From Euclidia mi (lineage: Eukaryota > Arthropoda > Insecta > Lepidoptera > Erebidae), in contig OX123200.2 in NCBI GenBank assembly GCA_944739405.2, forward strand, positions 8,324,761 to 8,388,760: 64,000 nucleotides of DNA. The letters are read 5' to 3'. The translations under genes and the position numbers were made by a program. The notes below the pieces were generated by a model. The model worked only from the letters and a program-made list of their open reading frames with translations, searched no databases and had not been told where the DNA came from. Positions within the stretch are counted from its first letter, which is position 1. Every line of letters begins with the position of its first letter. Of the stretch, positions 44,168-54,620 are shown piece by piece.

Positions 44168-44921
44168 TAAAGCGAAAGGTATGAAAGTTAATGCACGAAA
44201 GACGAAAGTGATGGTGTTTGAAAAAGATGAAAGTGTGACTGAGTGTAATATTACGATTGGAGGTGAAATTGTAGAGCAAGTAAAGGAATTTGTATATTTG
44301 GGTAGCGTATTTACAAGGGACGGAAGATGTGAGGGAGACATTGAAAGGAGAGTGACTGCGGGAAATCGTGTAAATGGAGCACTGTGGGCGTTTATGAACG
44401 GTCAGACGGTGCCAAAAGAGGCACGATTGGCGGTGCACAATGGAGTGCTTGTCCCCACGTTGATGTATGGAAGTGAGAGCTGGGTTTGGCAGAAAAAGCA
44501 TGAAAGTAGAACTAACGCAGTTGAGATGCGATCACTGCGTATTATGTGTGGGGTAAGACTGATTGATAGAATTCCGAATGCAACTATACGAAAGAGCAGT
44601 GGACTGAAAGAAGATGTGGTGACAAGGATTGAGAAAGGAATGCTTAGGTGGTTTGGACACGTGGAGCGAATGAGTGAAGAAAGAATGACGAATCAGATAT
44701 ATAAGGCAAATGTGTGTGGGCAAGTCGGTCGCGGCAGACCTCGGCGGACATTCTTCGACCAAATTGGAGACATCCTAAGAAACGGAAAGGTCCGAAGTAC
44801 CCGCAACCGGCGAGCATGTATGAAAAGAGTAATGAATGTAGAGGAAGCGCGTGAGGTTTGTAAGGATAGGAGCAAGTGGCGTTCTGTTGTCTCTGCCTAC
44901 CCCGACGGGAAAAAGGCGTGA
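43670..44921 (+). pseudogene. RTE reverse transcriptase, C-terminal half
   Basis: Reverse transcriptase of the RTE clade, which copies element RNA at a nicked target. The second unit onward gives one open frame from about 43923 to TGA 44919-44921. It holds GVRQGC and SPWLFN (motif region B), the catalytic YADD (LLYADDQVILASSA), a KTKVMVF region, YLGSVFTRDGRCEGDI, and the RTE C-terminus with WFGHVERM and GRGRPRRTFFDQI. The N-terminal endonuclease and the first reverse transcriptase motifs are absent. The duplication repeats the YADD segment; frame one stops after FPNQWCLFGLV. Otherwise no stops, so the insertion is young. Confidence 0.9.
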
Positions 44922-44945
44922 GTATATGTATGTATGTATGTATGT

Positions 44946-45734
44946 TATGTTGCCTCTATAAACATAGGATGTTACTTGAAATGAACTCGTTCATAAACAA
45001 AGGCATTTTATTTTAACATACGGTAATTAAAAATTATACTCGAGGCTGATTAGGTGATTACTTTCAAAGCCTTTTCAATACAAAAAAATATTACAAATAC
45101 TCGTTCGTATGTACAATATACTACGAAGCGAACATTTGCTTTAAGTTGCCTACTTAGCAATATTAAGATGCTTGTTACTACTTAGATCAATATAAAAGCA
45201 ATTACTTTCTGAAATTATTTTTATTATTTTGTTGATAAATTAATACTAAGTCTGCCACGATGTTTCTTTTAAATAAAAATAAGTACCGATATGATACGCA
45301 GCATGTTATTACTTAGAAATGCAATAAAATTGTTGTAAAAAAAAAGGAAAATTGACAGGATTCGCTTTGTAGATTTAAAACATTTGACAGAATTTTACGT
45401 TTCCTACCGATCGACAGCCGTCTGACCACAGGGTTATCATTAGGTTTTTTCATTCATTCATTAACCAAAAAACAAAAAAAGGTTTAACATTAGGTATTGC
45501 ATAGGTAATAAAGTCCAATTTATTAGTCTTTAGACGGTACGGTAGCCATCTTACTTACTATAATTCAAACTGATATCGATATCCAAAATACGTCACATGG
45601 TATGTATCTTAATCAAATGTCGCATTTGGTTTAGATATACGGTTTAAACTAGGTACCTTAAACACACAAACACGACCGGAAACTCCGTTAAACTTAATAT
45701 TCATCGCATATTAAGTTCAGTAACGATACCTGCC
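44946..45734. other. No gene seen
   Basis: AT-rich sequence with no recognised feature. Confidence 0.35.
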
Positions 45735-45845
45735 TGTGATGACGTCACCTGCCATGGAACAGCCACAAACTCTTCCGTGCCAGCGCATTTATTAGTCGCC
45801 ATGGCAACGGAACAGGTAGGTTTATTCTTTGCCATGGCAACGGGC
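45735..45845. promoter_or_regulatory. CRE plus two X-box-like motifs
   Basis: TGACGTCA (45740-45747), an X-box GTCGCCATGGCAAC (45795-45808) that fits the RFX consensus GTHNYYATRRNAAC, and a second TTTGCCATGGCAAC (45828-45841) with one mismatch. Motifs are seen; function is inferred. No gene is visible next to them. Confidence 0.4.
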
Positions 45846-46247
45846 AAGTTCCGCATTAAGAAACTATAGTTTAACTGTGTTAATCTATTTACGGTTCTAA
45901 AATTTGAACAGTTAAGTTAAGGGTTATTACTTGAAGTTTAAGGGTGAAGTTTTGGAAGTTGTGTTGACATGGCATTTATTTCCTTTTGACTTTTTATATG
46001 CTGTTTATAACTGGGATACATCTTACCCGCATTTGCCAAACTATGACGGATATATAGTAATTTTAACAATAGAATAAACTATACTACATATGGCAGGGCT
46101 ATAAATAAACTGACATGGAAACGATCCCTTTAGCTTGAGTTTAACAGGATTAATGTCCTTTGAATTTACTTTTGTTTGAACTGTTTACCTCTATAACAAA
46201 AGTTGGTAGGATAATACAGTACGCAAGTATATATTTATTTTCAATAA
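45846..46247. other. No gene seen
   Basis: AT-rich sequence between the motif cluster and the minus-strand RTE. Confidence 0.35.
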
Positions 46248-46299
46248 TTATGATAATGATAATGATAAAGATAGCCTTTTATTCCTGAACATAGGGTTA

Positions 46300-47450
46300 C
46301 AAGAGGTCCCTAAGTTTGGTGTGCCTTTTGGCATAGGCCTCCTCCAATTCCTTCCAATGGATCCGGTCTCTTGCTACTCTGTTTCAAGTCGTCTTCCCAT
46401 CTCCTGACTTGACGGCCCCTATCTCTTTTGACGTCTCTTGGTTGCCAGAGGGTGACTTGCTTGCTCCAATTGTTAATGGGGTGGCAGTGGTCAGTCCATC
46501 TCCATTTTTGGACGTCTATCCGGGTAAGAAAGTCTGCGAGTTTTGTTCTTGTTCTCATGTCTACGTTCCTGACTCTGTCTTGGATTGTTAACCCAAGCAT
46601 GCTTCTTCCCATGGCACTTTGCCATTTTGCTAGCCTTTCCCTGTGTTAAGTGTTGTTGACCAAGTTTCACAGCCTTAAGTAAGAACTGGTAGAATACAGT
46701 TCTCGAATGTTTTCTTTTTTATGTGATTTCCTAGATTCTTACTTTTCACTATTTCCTTCAGTGACCAGTATTTTCTCCAGCCTTGAGCTATTCGCCTGTT
46801 TATTTCCTTTGTCATTTCATCTGTAGGGGATATTATCTGTCCTAAGTAAATATACTTTTTGACATATTCGATCTTGTTGCTTTCTACCATAACTTCTATT
46901 TCCCTTGAGTTTGACATCAATTTTGTTTTATTGGCATTAATTTCCAGACCAACTTCTCTGCTATTAGATATGCTCTGCATCATTTGTTCTATTGCTGCTG
47001 GGTTTTCTTTAAGAAGCACCAAATCATCAGCAAATCTTAGGTGGTCTCAGTTTAGCTGTCTAAAGATGTGCTCGAGTACGGCGTTAAATAGCGTAGGAGA
47101 GAGAGGATCACCTTGGCGGACTTACCCCCTTTTTGATAGGAAATGATTCTCCTGTTGATTCTTGTTTAATACTGGCCTTATAGGAATTTAAACTTTCGTG
47201 GTCATTTAAACTTAATTTAAATTGTTACATCCGTGAACATGGCGCTTGCAACAGTGCCGAAATATCGGTTACTCCAAACAAAGGTACGTGGTATATATCC
47301 CGAAAAACAATTTAAATTAAATACTGGCCTTGCTTGATTTGTAAAAACTCTTAACTATTTCTATAAAGCTGCTCTGGACCCCTTGTTGTTGAAGGCTCCG
47401 CCACATGTATTGGTGCTTGAGGTTGTCGAATGCCATTTTCAATAATATTG
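46300..47450 (-). pseudogene. RTE reverse transcriptase remnant, several breaks
   Basis: Reading the minus strand: MAFDNLKHQYMWRSL (47441-47400 area), SFIEIVKSFYKSSKASI, then the nested insertion, GESFPIKKG, VRQGDPLSPTLFNA, a TGA where Trp is usual, the catalytic FADDLVLLKE near 47015-47040, INANKTKLM, YIYLGQII, then a TAA in place of the Tyr of TYGCETW, a frameshift, and the C-terminal MGRSMLGLTIQDRVRN and RWTDHC region (46612-46310). The protein order is that of BovB/RTE-type enzymes, of a different subfamily from the RTE at 43665. Breaks: at least two stops, one frameshift, one insertion. Not functional. Confidence 0.8.
47180..47319. mobile_element. 140-bp insertion with 12-bp TSD, nested in RTE
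   Basis: AATACTGGCCTT occurs at 47168-47179 and 47320-47331 on either side. The RTE protein reads through if the insert and one copy are ignored (SKASI | ESTGESF), which proves the insertion. Inside: CGTGGTCATTTAAAC, TCCGTGAACATGGCGCTTGC and AACAGTGCCGAAATATCGG. No terminal inverted repeats seen, so a short retroposon or unknown element. Confidence 0.8.
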
Positions 47451-47859
47451 CAAACCAAGAAAACGTAACATTTCTTTCTTATTCATAATCCGACTGTGGG
47501 ACATAAAAACATAAAATTGTAATCTCTCGTCAGATTATCACAGAATACACAGTGGCAACAATATTCCCTAATGATATGCAAATGATCACACTAGATGCAG
47601 GTTTTACATACTACCATACGATTACAAAGACTTACCGATAAAAAATAGGAACACTTACACAAAGAGTCGATGGCGAAGGACAGTCGCACTAAACCTTCAT
47701 TCTTCAAAGATCATAGAGTAATACATACACTGCAGGCATATCACCATATTAGAAAGTAGACATTTCAACTTAGTTACACAGGAATTCACTTGCTTTATCA
47801 GAAATCAATCTAATCAATCACAGAATATTGACGTAAAGTAACCGTACCTAAACTCTTGC
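47451..47859. other. No gene seen
   Basis: AT-rich sequence with no recognised feature. Confidence 0.35.
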
Positions 47860-48052
47860 GTTTCGTTCGGTGAGTGAGAGTGCCGGAGGCCCAACCCCTT
47901 ATTCCTTCTCCCTCATCCCATTTCTCATCTCCAAGGGGCGGCAACGCACTTGTGACTCCTGTGGTGTTGCTTGTGTCCATGGGTGGCGGTAATTGCTTAC
48001 CATCAGGCGATCCATCTGCTCGTTTGCCGCCTATTACTATAAAAAAAAGAGA
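47860..48052 (+). repeat. Interspersed repeat (GGGCGGCAACGCACTTGTGA type), long copy
   Basis: GTGAGTGAGAGTGCCGGAGG, CTTCTCCCTCATCCC, CAAGGGGCGGCAACGCAC, GTGTCCATGGGTGGCGG, TTACCATCAGGCGATCC, then CCGCCTATTACTATAAAAAA. Most complete of the three copies (27075, 32703). Confidence 0.8.
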
Positions 48053-48129
48053 ACAACAGAAGGCGTCATAAATGAAATGAGTTGTTAAGTATTTTGTCAG
48101 TATTTTGGAGGTCAGACAGGCAGACGCTC

Positions 48130-48225
48130 TGTAGAAAAGCTAATATTCAGTCAAATCCGGTTAGACTAGAAAGCGGATCCTGGGTTCAGACTGGGATAAC
48201 GCTAGGAGGATGATGATGATGATGT
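48130..48225 (+). repeat. Interspersed repeat copy with (GATGAT)n tail
   Basis: AAGCTAATATTCAGTCAAAT, AAAGCGGATCCTGGGTTCAG, TGGGATAACGCTAGGAGG, then GATGATGATGATGATG. Good model of the 17590-type repeat. Confidence 0.7.
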
Positions 48226-48331
48226 ATAAGTATTTTGTCAGTTTCTTATCGCAAAGCAAAAATAATATCGTCACAGACTCAAGGGTAGTACAAAATATTT
48301 ATGTAATTCTTCTTCGCCGAGCATCACATCG

Positions 48332-48390
48332 TGTCATCATCATCACCAGCCTTCCATAGTTCACAACTGAATATAGGCACCCCATTGGCT
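48332..48390 (-). repeat. RTE-type LINE 3' end fragment
   Basis: TCATCATCATCACCAGCC then TTCATAGTTCACAAC-like words; short and decayed. Confidence 0.4.
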
Positions 48391-48691
48391 AATTTTCGAT
48401 TTTGACATCGTATCGGTGTCGCGTAATATAAGAACAGTATACTGTGCAGTTTGCAGAGCCGTTAGCCGTGTATCGCTAACGTATAATCGAATTGCTCGGT
48501 ACCGCGCCAACAAGGTGCTAACTTAATTACGACGCGATACAAACAGTGTTTAGTTACTCATAATTCTCGCTTGCGAAGGAAAATTGAAAAGTGGAAAATA
48601 TATGGTAGGAAAAGTTTTTATTTACTCACAAAATATGGGTAAAAGTCTCCAAATCAAACAAGCATTAAGAATAAACCCCTAAACAGGGGTC
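48391..48691. other. No gene seen
   Basis: No feature recognised. AATGGAATTCACTTT at its right edge is the target-site copy of the next element. Confidence 0.35.
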
Positions 48692-48706
48692 AATGGAATT
48701 CACTTT

Positions 48707-49308
48707 TTTTTTTTGTTTTTTTGTTTTACAAGGTGGAAAATCCCTTCGGATCTCCGACTCTTGGGGGAAATAAGAGCCGGAGTATGTGGTGTTTCCACTA
48801 AAAACCACCTCGACTTCCGCCATGTACCCGTGTGTCGGAGGGTGGGGCATCACCAAAGCACTCGTCGCCACCCTCCGACGGGCATTGGCCCGCCAGATGG
48901 TCAGGCGGGCCCCGAACAAAACCCCCTTGGCGACGGATTAAGGTGTTGGACTCCGCCGCCAAAACGCCCAGCGGCCGCAGAGGATAGGGAGGACGGCAAC
49001 GCAACACCGCATCTCCTCTTCCTCTGCGGCCCCACCGCGACGCATCGAATGGTGCGCCCCCATTTGGTCGCGGGAGATAGGGCGCGCAGCAACGCAACAC
49101 CGACACGCCTCTCCTCCCGCGACCGCACCCGACTGCGAGGGACAGACGAACTGTCCCCCGCACCCGCACCGTTGGACGCATCCTGCGCAGGCCCCTCCAA
49201 GCCCACGCGGAGCGTCCCCTCCTGGATCCCTCTTAGCTTCACCGCGGGTGACCAATCCACGGTTACTGAGCCCCCCTACCACGACAAGGTGGAGAACCCA
49301 CGGGGGGG
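48707..49308 (-). mobile_element. GC-rich 602-bp retroposon with 15-bp TSD
   Basis: AATGGAATTCACTTT flanks both sides (48692-48706, 49309-49323). On the minus strand the element begins with a run of C and ends CCACCTTGTAAAACAAAAAA, a poly(A) tail, so it was inserted by target-primed reverse transcription. GC content is far above the surroundings. Two hairpins sit inside: GGCCGCAGAGGA/TCCTCTGCGGCC (48973-49031) and GTCGCGGGAG/CTCCCGCGAC (49067-49123), with the shared loop word GCAACGCAACACCG. Overlapping open frames in several phases reflect base composition, not a recognised protein. Probably a 5'-truncated or internally deleted R1/Jockey-type LINE or a large SINE. Confidence 0.75.
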
Positions 49309-49323
49309 AATGGAATTCACTTT

Positions 49324-50424
49324 ACGATATTATTTACAATGGCTACATAACCGATCCTGTACAATCTGAACGAGCCCCAACCCAAACATAGCAGAGGTAA
49401 ATTGCTCTTACTCTGATTAAGAATCTGTTTATATACAGCTCCAATATCTAGCAAATTTTGTCGAAAGCATTCCTGGATTCGACTTCGACAAATCTAATGT
49501 TTTCTCACTAGATTGAAATTGCACTAAGATTGCTTGGACAAGCAAAATCGAGAGTTCTTTTATACGAAATTGCAGGAAATTCTTACCTGGTTTCTTTTAT
49601 TACTTTTTACCAGTTTATAAAATGAATAGGAAATTTCACGATTAGTTAGTAAAATGATATTGAAAGAAGCTCAGTCTTGCTAAGCGACAAAAAAATCAAA
49701 GTAGTTTTGTAGAAAAATTCAAAACACTTTTGTTACTTTATTTCCTCTTTTAGTTTAGAATAATATCTCATCCCTATATTTCCTAAAGTTACAAACCTAA
49801 CAATATAAAATTACTTATAAAAATATTTTTGTTACTAAATTAAAATTTAACGATGCTGGAAAGTTGCATGCTGAAAAATTTTATGAAACTGCAAGAAACG
49901 CTCAGTTTACATTTTCTTCTTTTCTATCAATAAAAGCTGGGTTGAATTTTCTTGAAGAAAATTTATAACAAAGTATTGGATAGCAAACGACAGTCGGTAT
50001 TGGCGTGCGAAATATTTCAAAAGCAAGCCAAACAATATTTTCCGTTGCCTTCACCTCACTTTTAGTAGAAAAGGTAGCGGGCTTTATTTTATAAAAAGAG
50101 CAAATAAGTATACAATGACCTATGACGGAAACTGCTTTTTAAGTCTTACACTAATATACCGTCGTCTATTGGCTTCAGTTTGTGATCTTTTCTCTTGAAT
50201 AACATTTTACTAGAGCTGCAACTACGACCGCACATTTTTTTTATATAATCTTTCTACCCTATCTCTCTACCCTATATCCCTTCATATTGCACTACAATTC
50301 CCAGGGACCATACATGCCAAATGTTTAGCTCTTTGTACCTTCAAAGACTCTAACACGTCATGTCTAAACCATATAAAGTACATAGCTACATCTTACCTGG
50401 TCAAACGACAACACTGTAGCTAAA
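49324..50424. other. No gene seen
   Basis: AT-rich sequence with no recognised feature. Confidence 0.35.
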
Positions 50425-50515
50425 TATTTCATCAAATATTGTTAGACTAGGAACCGGAACCTGGGCACCTAAGTCTTAATTGCAACCGGGATAACGCTGG
50501 GATGATAGTAATGTA
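50425..50515 (+). repeat. Interspersed repeat copy
   Basis: AATATTGTTAGACTAGGAAC, GGAACCTGGGCACCTAAG, CAACCGGGATAACGCTGGGA then GATAGTAATG. Same family as 17590 and 48130. Confidence 0.55.
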
Positions 50516-50579
50516 GAACTATAGACGCCTCCTGTTTCCAAAACAGATTGCCTTCAAACAACACATTTCTTACAGTAAG

Positions 50580-50740
50580 CCCTCTCTGCGGGCGCGTCCG
50601 TACGGCGTGCGCAGAGCGGGCGGGCGTTCGGCGTGCCCTCGGCGGCGTTAATTTTGTCTACTATATAGAGTGAACACTCTGTAGTAGATAAAGTTAATGC
50701 CGCTAGAGATACGCGCACTCCCAATGTGAGGCCGGCCTAA
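50580..50740. repeat. GC-rich block with central fold-back
   Basis: 50580-50645 is GC- and CpG-rich (GCGGGCGCGTCCGTACGGCG). An imperfect inverted repeat follows: 50644-50671 pairs with 50676-50701 around AGAGT-GAAC-ACTCT, with outer arms GGCGTTAA and TTAATGCC. Likely a decayed DNA-element, limits uncertain. Confidence 0.5.
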
Positions 50741-53244
50741 ACTCTACCATATAATTATCTCCATTCTCATTTATTTTCAAACCATATTAAATTAAACGCA
50801 TACGAATATTCAAATAATAATAAATCACAATGAAACTTTTCGATTGATTGAACACGAAAGGTTGACAGGCCGATGAAATTATTTGAGCTCAACAAACTTA
50901 GTGGATGAAATAATTGGCAAATAATTAAATTAATTGAACAATATCTTGTACAAACCAATGTGGTTTGTATAATCGCATTAAATATTATTGGTAAGTCCAA
51001 AATTTCAGAATTTTGGAATTCTATACATACTCATTTTATAATTTGTTTGTACTTCTTTCACTTTCAACGGAGCGATGTTGAGCTATGATTTTTGTATGTG
51101 GAGATTGGGGATTGGAGTGGTGTTGCTTTGAAAATGGAGAGTAACTTCCACGTGAGTGGAGCCGGGTGAAGACTATATAGTTGGGTTATAACTTTATGTG
51201 TAGGGTAGGTAACTTTAATTTTCTGATCACTAAACTGTAAGGCAAAGGTTGGCACACACTCCTTGGAATTAGGCATTCTTTAATACAACACAGTAGTGCA
51301 CTCTCGTGACCCTTCATGAAAAGTCGAGAACACCGCATTCAGCATTGGTTTCAGTGAATAGGCCGAAGTAAATAATATTTACCGTGGATAACGTGGGGTT
51401 TCCCAATCCATTAAGCCATTAAATAAAGAGTACACACTTTAAATAAAAAGTACACACTTACTGTCGCTAAATAATATAACCATTCAATAGTTCCATTGGA
51501 AAATATATTTTTTTATATAGAACAGAAAGATAAAGATAGTGAACAAGTATCTAAAACTAAATAATTTTGTTCGCCTTATAAAACAACATATTTTATTCAC
51601 ATTACTAATCGGAATGTTTTCTTTGTTTCAGGTAAATAAGTGACATAGAACGAAGAATTTTAGAGCGATAAAGCTTCTGCAGTGCAATGTGCACTGGAGT
51701 ATGGAAAATGCAGTAGATATGAACGTGAGGTACGAACGGTATGCTCTAGGTTTCGTATTATTCAGAAAAAATATAGGAAAGGAGGAATTTGTGTCAATAG
51801 TAACAATAAGTTAAAATTATAATATTCTATTAGCAGACAACGGTTTACAAAAAACAAAATAACAATATTTGTTCTAAATTCTTTCGGGATATATGTATTT
51901 AAATCATGTATTATAAGTCAGGGTTTTTCCGAAAAGTATGTACTCAGCCAATGATATAGGAGCTTCCTGTAGCGTCGGACACCCAAAACTAAAATAAGTG
52001 GTATACCATGCCATATACTTTTGTTTCGAGTTTCCGATATTTTGGCACTGTTGCAAGCGCAATAATACTACTAAATAACCCAGAAATAAAAAAGTCACAG
52101 ACAAAATATCATTGGTGTGTTAGAAATATTCAATAACCAAAGGTTTTGGTTAGTATGCATGAATATAATGTGCGGCTCAGATAATTAGAAATATGTAATC
52201 ATAACTGCAGTCATTTAAATGATTACCACAATTTATATTCCAGCAATAAAATTCCTAAATATAGCGCTTAAACAATAACACTTAAATACAGCAATAACAG
52301 TCAAGCCGAAATCACATTCCTACAATTAAATAATGTACCTACTATAAATATTATACTCTTGCAATGAAACATCCCGATTGCTCCCGTAGCTTATATAATA
52401 ACGCTTAATAAAATAGGTATATTGCAATCGAAATAAACTGTTGGATTCTTTTGTGTAAGTACTTTTAAAGTACCAATTTTTTTAAAAATACCAATCGTAC
52501 AAATTTATTAGTGATAAATCCTCTTCGCTTGTGTCATATGTCCAGTTATTTAAAAATAAAACAATGACACTTTTGACTTTTTATAGTTTTATAGTAAATG
52601 CACAGCAAACATTACTGGAACTTTTTAATTATAATTCATGAAAATCTTTTTAATACAATTCAATAAATACAACGCACAAAAATACAATACAAAATCCTCA
52701 ATTAAAATATGAAACTTTCCATTACTCTTTGACTTCTTTTATAGAAAGGCTCATTGAAATGAATAACGGTAATAAATATTTTTACTAAATGGTAGCAAAT
52801 GTAAAGCCAGCGTTAATTTATACCATTATAAGCATTGAAATTACTGAAACGTGAAACGATAAAAAACATACACTGAAAAATTAAGCTTCTTATTATTTGA
52901 ATAAATATGGCAATCTTTATTAAAACAATTTCATTTGAAAAGAAAGTCCTTGTCATTTGAAATTCTATTTTCAAATTCACAGATTCTTTTTGCTTTCAAC
53001 ACTAAACTGTATGTAGTGCATTTCAATATGAGCATAGGTACCGCTTCCCGTTCGCTATCTGTCTCGTTAGCTACGAACTTCCATATTTCTAGCCCATTGA
53101 CCCGAGTTTGTACACTGTGGACCAAATGGAGTGTGAACGTCCCCCGCCCCTCGTCAAGATAAAATTTGCGAGTAAACTTCAACGTACCTTTTCGAAATTC
53201 GCATTTAAACGAACGTGAAAAGTGAATATGAGATGTGGCGGTTA
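50741..53244. other. No gene seen
   Basis: Very AT-rich, especially 51450-52930. A minus-strand frame 53266-52931 (111 codons) has no ATG near its start and no known domain; 53030-53240 under it is clearly less AT-rich than the flanks. Confidence 0.35.
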
Positions 53245-53276
53245 TTTTGGCGGGAAAGGTCTGCAATGTGACGTCA
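53245..53276. promoter_or_regulatory. E2F-type site next to a CRE
   Basis: TTTTGGCGGGAAA (53245-53257) is a strong E2F/DP consensus. TGACGTCA (53269-53276) is a full CRE. They are 11 bp apart. The motifs are seen; promoter function is inference. Confidence 0.4.
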
Positions 53277-53704
53277 CTGGAATGTGAGTTCGGTGTTGAT
53301 GGGTTGTTATTTTAGAAATGTTTGAGTTGCTGTATTAATTTAATTGCATGCATTGCTTTTTAGAAAATACGAGGGCTTCGTTTGTAATTTATTTAGCTCT
53401 ATAGATTTAGTCGGTATTTTGTTAGTTTTGTTTTTAAATAAAGAAAAATGTGTAAATAGGTAACTATAGAGAATAAATATCAATATATTTTGTCGCACGT
53501 AAAGTAAAAAATACCAGTCCAAAGTTATGAGTCAAAATACAGTTAGGAAAAGGCCTAAATAGTCACCTGTGTATACAGATATAACTGCCCTGACTGATTC
53601 ATCAATACAGAGCCTGTACTGCTGGGACAGACTTTACACAGATATTATGGCAGTAGATGCCTTCTATGATGTAAGCAACCACTAGTTACAACTTCTTATA
53701 CAAA
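53277..53704. other. No gene seen
   Basis: AT-rich sequence with no recognised feature. Confidence 0.35.
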
Positions 53705-53966
53705 GTTTGTTTGTTCTGTTTTTCCGTGTGAGTGTGAAGCTAACTCTGGTGTAGGAGTTTTCAGACTGCCCAAAGGCCTCCGACATGGCCTAACAATCCT
53801 TATCCTTAAACAAGCACCGGGACCGACGGCTTTACTTGCCCTCCGAAGCACGGTAGCGCTCAGATGTAAATGCCACACACGGTCACCCATCCAAGTGGTG
53901 ACCTGTGCAAGCATTGCTTAACTTTGCTGATCTGTTATGAACGGCAAGCCGAGTCTCGCTATGAGC
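53705..53966 (-). repeat. 5S-rRNA-derived SINE
   Basis: Minus strand: ATAGCGAGACTCGGCTTGCC, 5S-like core (plus coordinates 53881-53932; CAGCAAAGTTAAGCAATGC and CACTTGGATGGGTGACCG), TGCTTCGGAGGGCAAG, GGCCATGTCGGAGGCC, then a (CAAA)n tail. Same family as 33604-33858. Possible target repeats CTTATACAA/CTAATACAA. Confidence 0.8.
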
Positions 53967-54289
53967 TCTAATACAATGTTATCTTTCACAGTTTATTAAC
54001 CTCGCTACGGTTTCCCTACCTTGTAATATCCTTGCGAACGAAACCGCAGGCAACCACTGGTACGAAATAAATATCAAGGAGAACCTGTAAATGAACGATT
54101 ATATTTGAGATATTGCACATAATTTGTAACGTATTCAGCAAGCGGTGGCAAGGAGTAAAATGCAAGAACGAGGCCACGACCTTGCAACAGAGACATGACA
54201 ATGCTGCGCTTTACTTTGTGGCAAAAGTGACGACAACAGAGAAAAATATAGCATATTCAACACATCTTGAGTTGAAGTAGCGTTTGTCC
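53967..54289. other. No gene seen
   Basis: No feature recognised. Confidence 0.35.
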
Positions 54290-54620
54290 GTTACCCATCG
54301 CGTATCGATGTCGCGTGTCCTAACGAGTCGCCATCGCTGTGTCGCGTGTCGCGACGACTTCACGTGTCGCGTTAGTGGCACCGTTGCGATTTCCTGTCGT
54401 GCGTAGTCGTCGCGTATCGCATCACTGTGACGTATCGTGTCGTTGTCGCATCTGGTATGGCCATCGCGTGTCGAATTAAATTTAATTTTATTATGTGACT
54501 GCTGCATTGTTATTTAATTAATCAAACAATAAATTCGCCTGCGCGAATCACTTCACGTCGCTATCGCGTGCCGCCGGCGCACATCGCGTTCCTGTTTCGT
54601 GTCGTGTCGCCCGTAGCTAA
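54290..54620. repeat. CpG-rich TCGCGTRTCG degenerate repeat region
   Basis: Exact TCGCGTRTC words at 54298, 54311, 54342, 54410 and 54464, with many near forms (CGTGTCGCG, CGTATCGTGTCG, TCGCGTGCCG near 54564). The two halves are separated by 60 AT-rich bases (54475-54535). No period is strict. Confidence 0.6.

Larger units (their letters stand above)
43665..44945 (+). mobile_element. 5'-truncated RTE LINE
   Basis: Starts inside the reverse transcriptase gene (TGTGTCCGAATCAATGG) and ends a few bases after the stop with (TATG)n at 44922-44945. The 5' truncation and simple-repeat tail are standard for RTE insertions. It contains an internal tandem duplication (43668-44167). Confidence 0.85.
46248..47450 (-). 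mobile_element. Degenerate RTE LINE with nested insertion
   Basis: Runs on the minus strand from about 47450 (5', truncated) to an (ATGATA)n-like tail at 46248-46268 (3'). Interrupted by the 140-bp insertion at 47180-47319. Confidence 0.75.

Noticed and set aside
44922..44945. Independent TATG microsatellite
   Set aside because: It is the 3' tail of the RTE insertion.
48713..49369. 218-codon plus-strand frame and several minus-strand frames
   Set aside because: All lie in the GC-rich retroposon, where stop codons are rare in every frame; low-complexity composition.
52931..53266. 111-codon minus-strand coding exon
   Set aside because: No ATG near the start and no recognised domain; kept only as context for the E2F/CRE finding.
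54298..54473. CRISPR-like array
   Set aside because: Eukaryotic context, no regular spacer length and no conserved direct repeat.
54211..54507. 98-codon Arg/Thr-rich protein
   Set aside because: Translation of the TCGCGTRTCG repeat region, not a gene.
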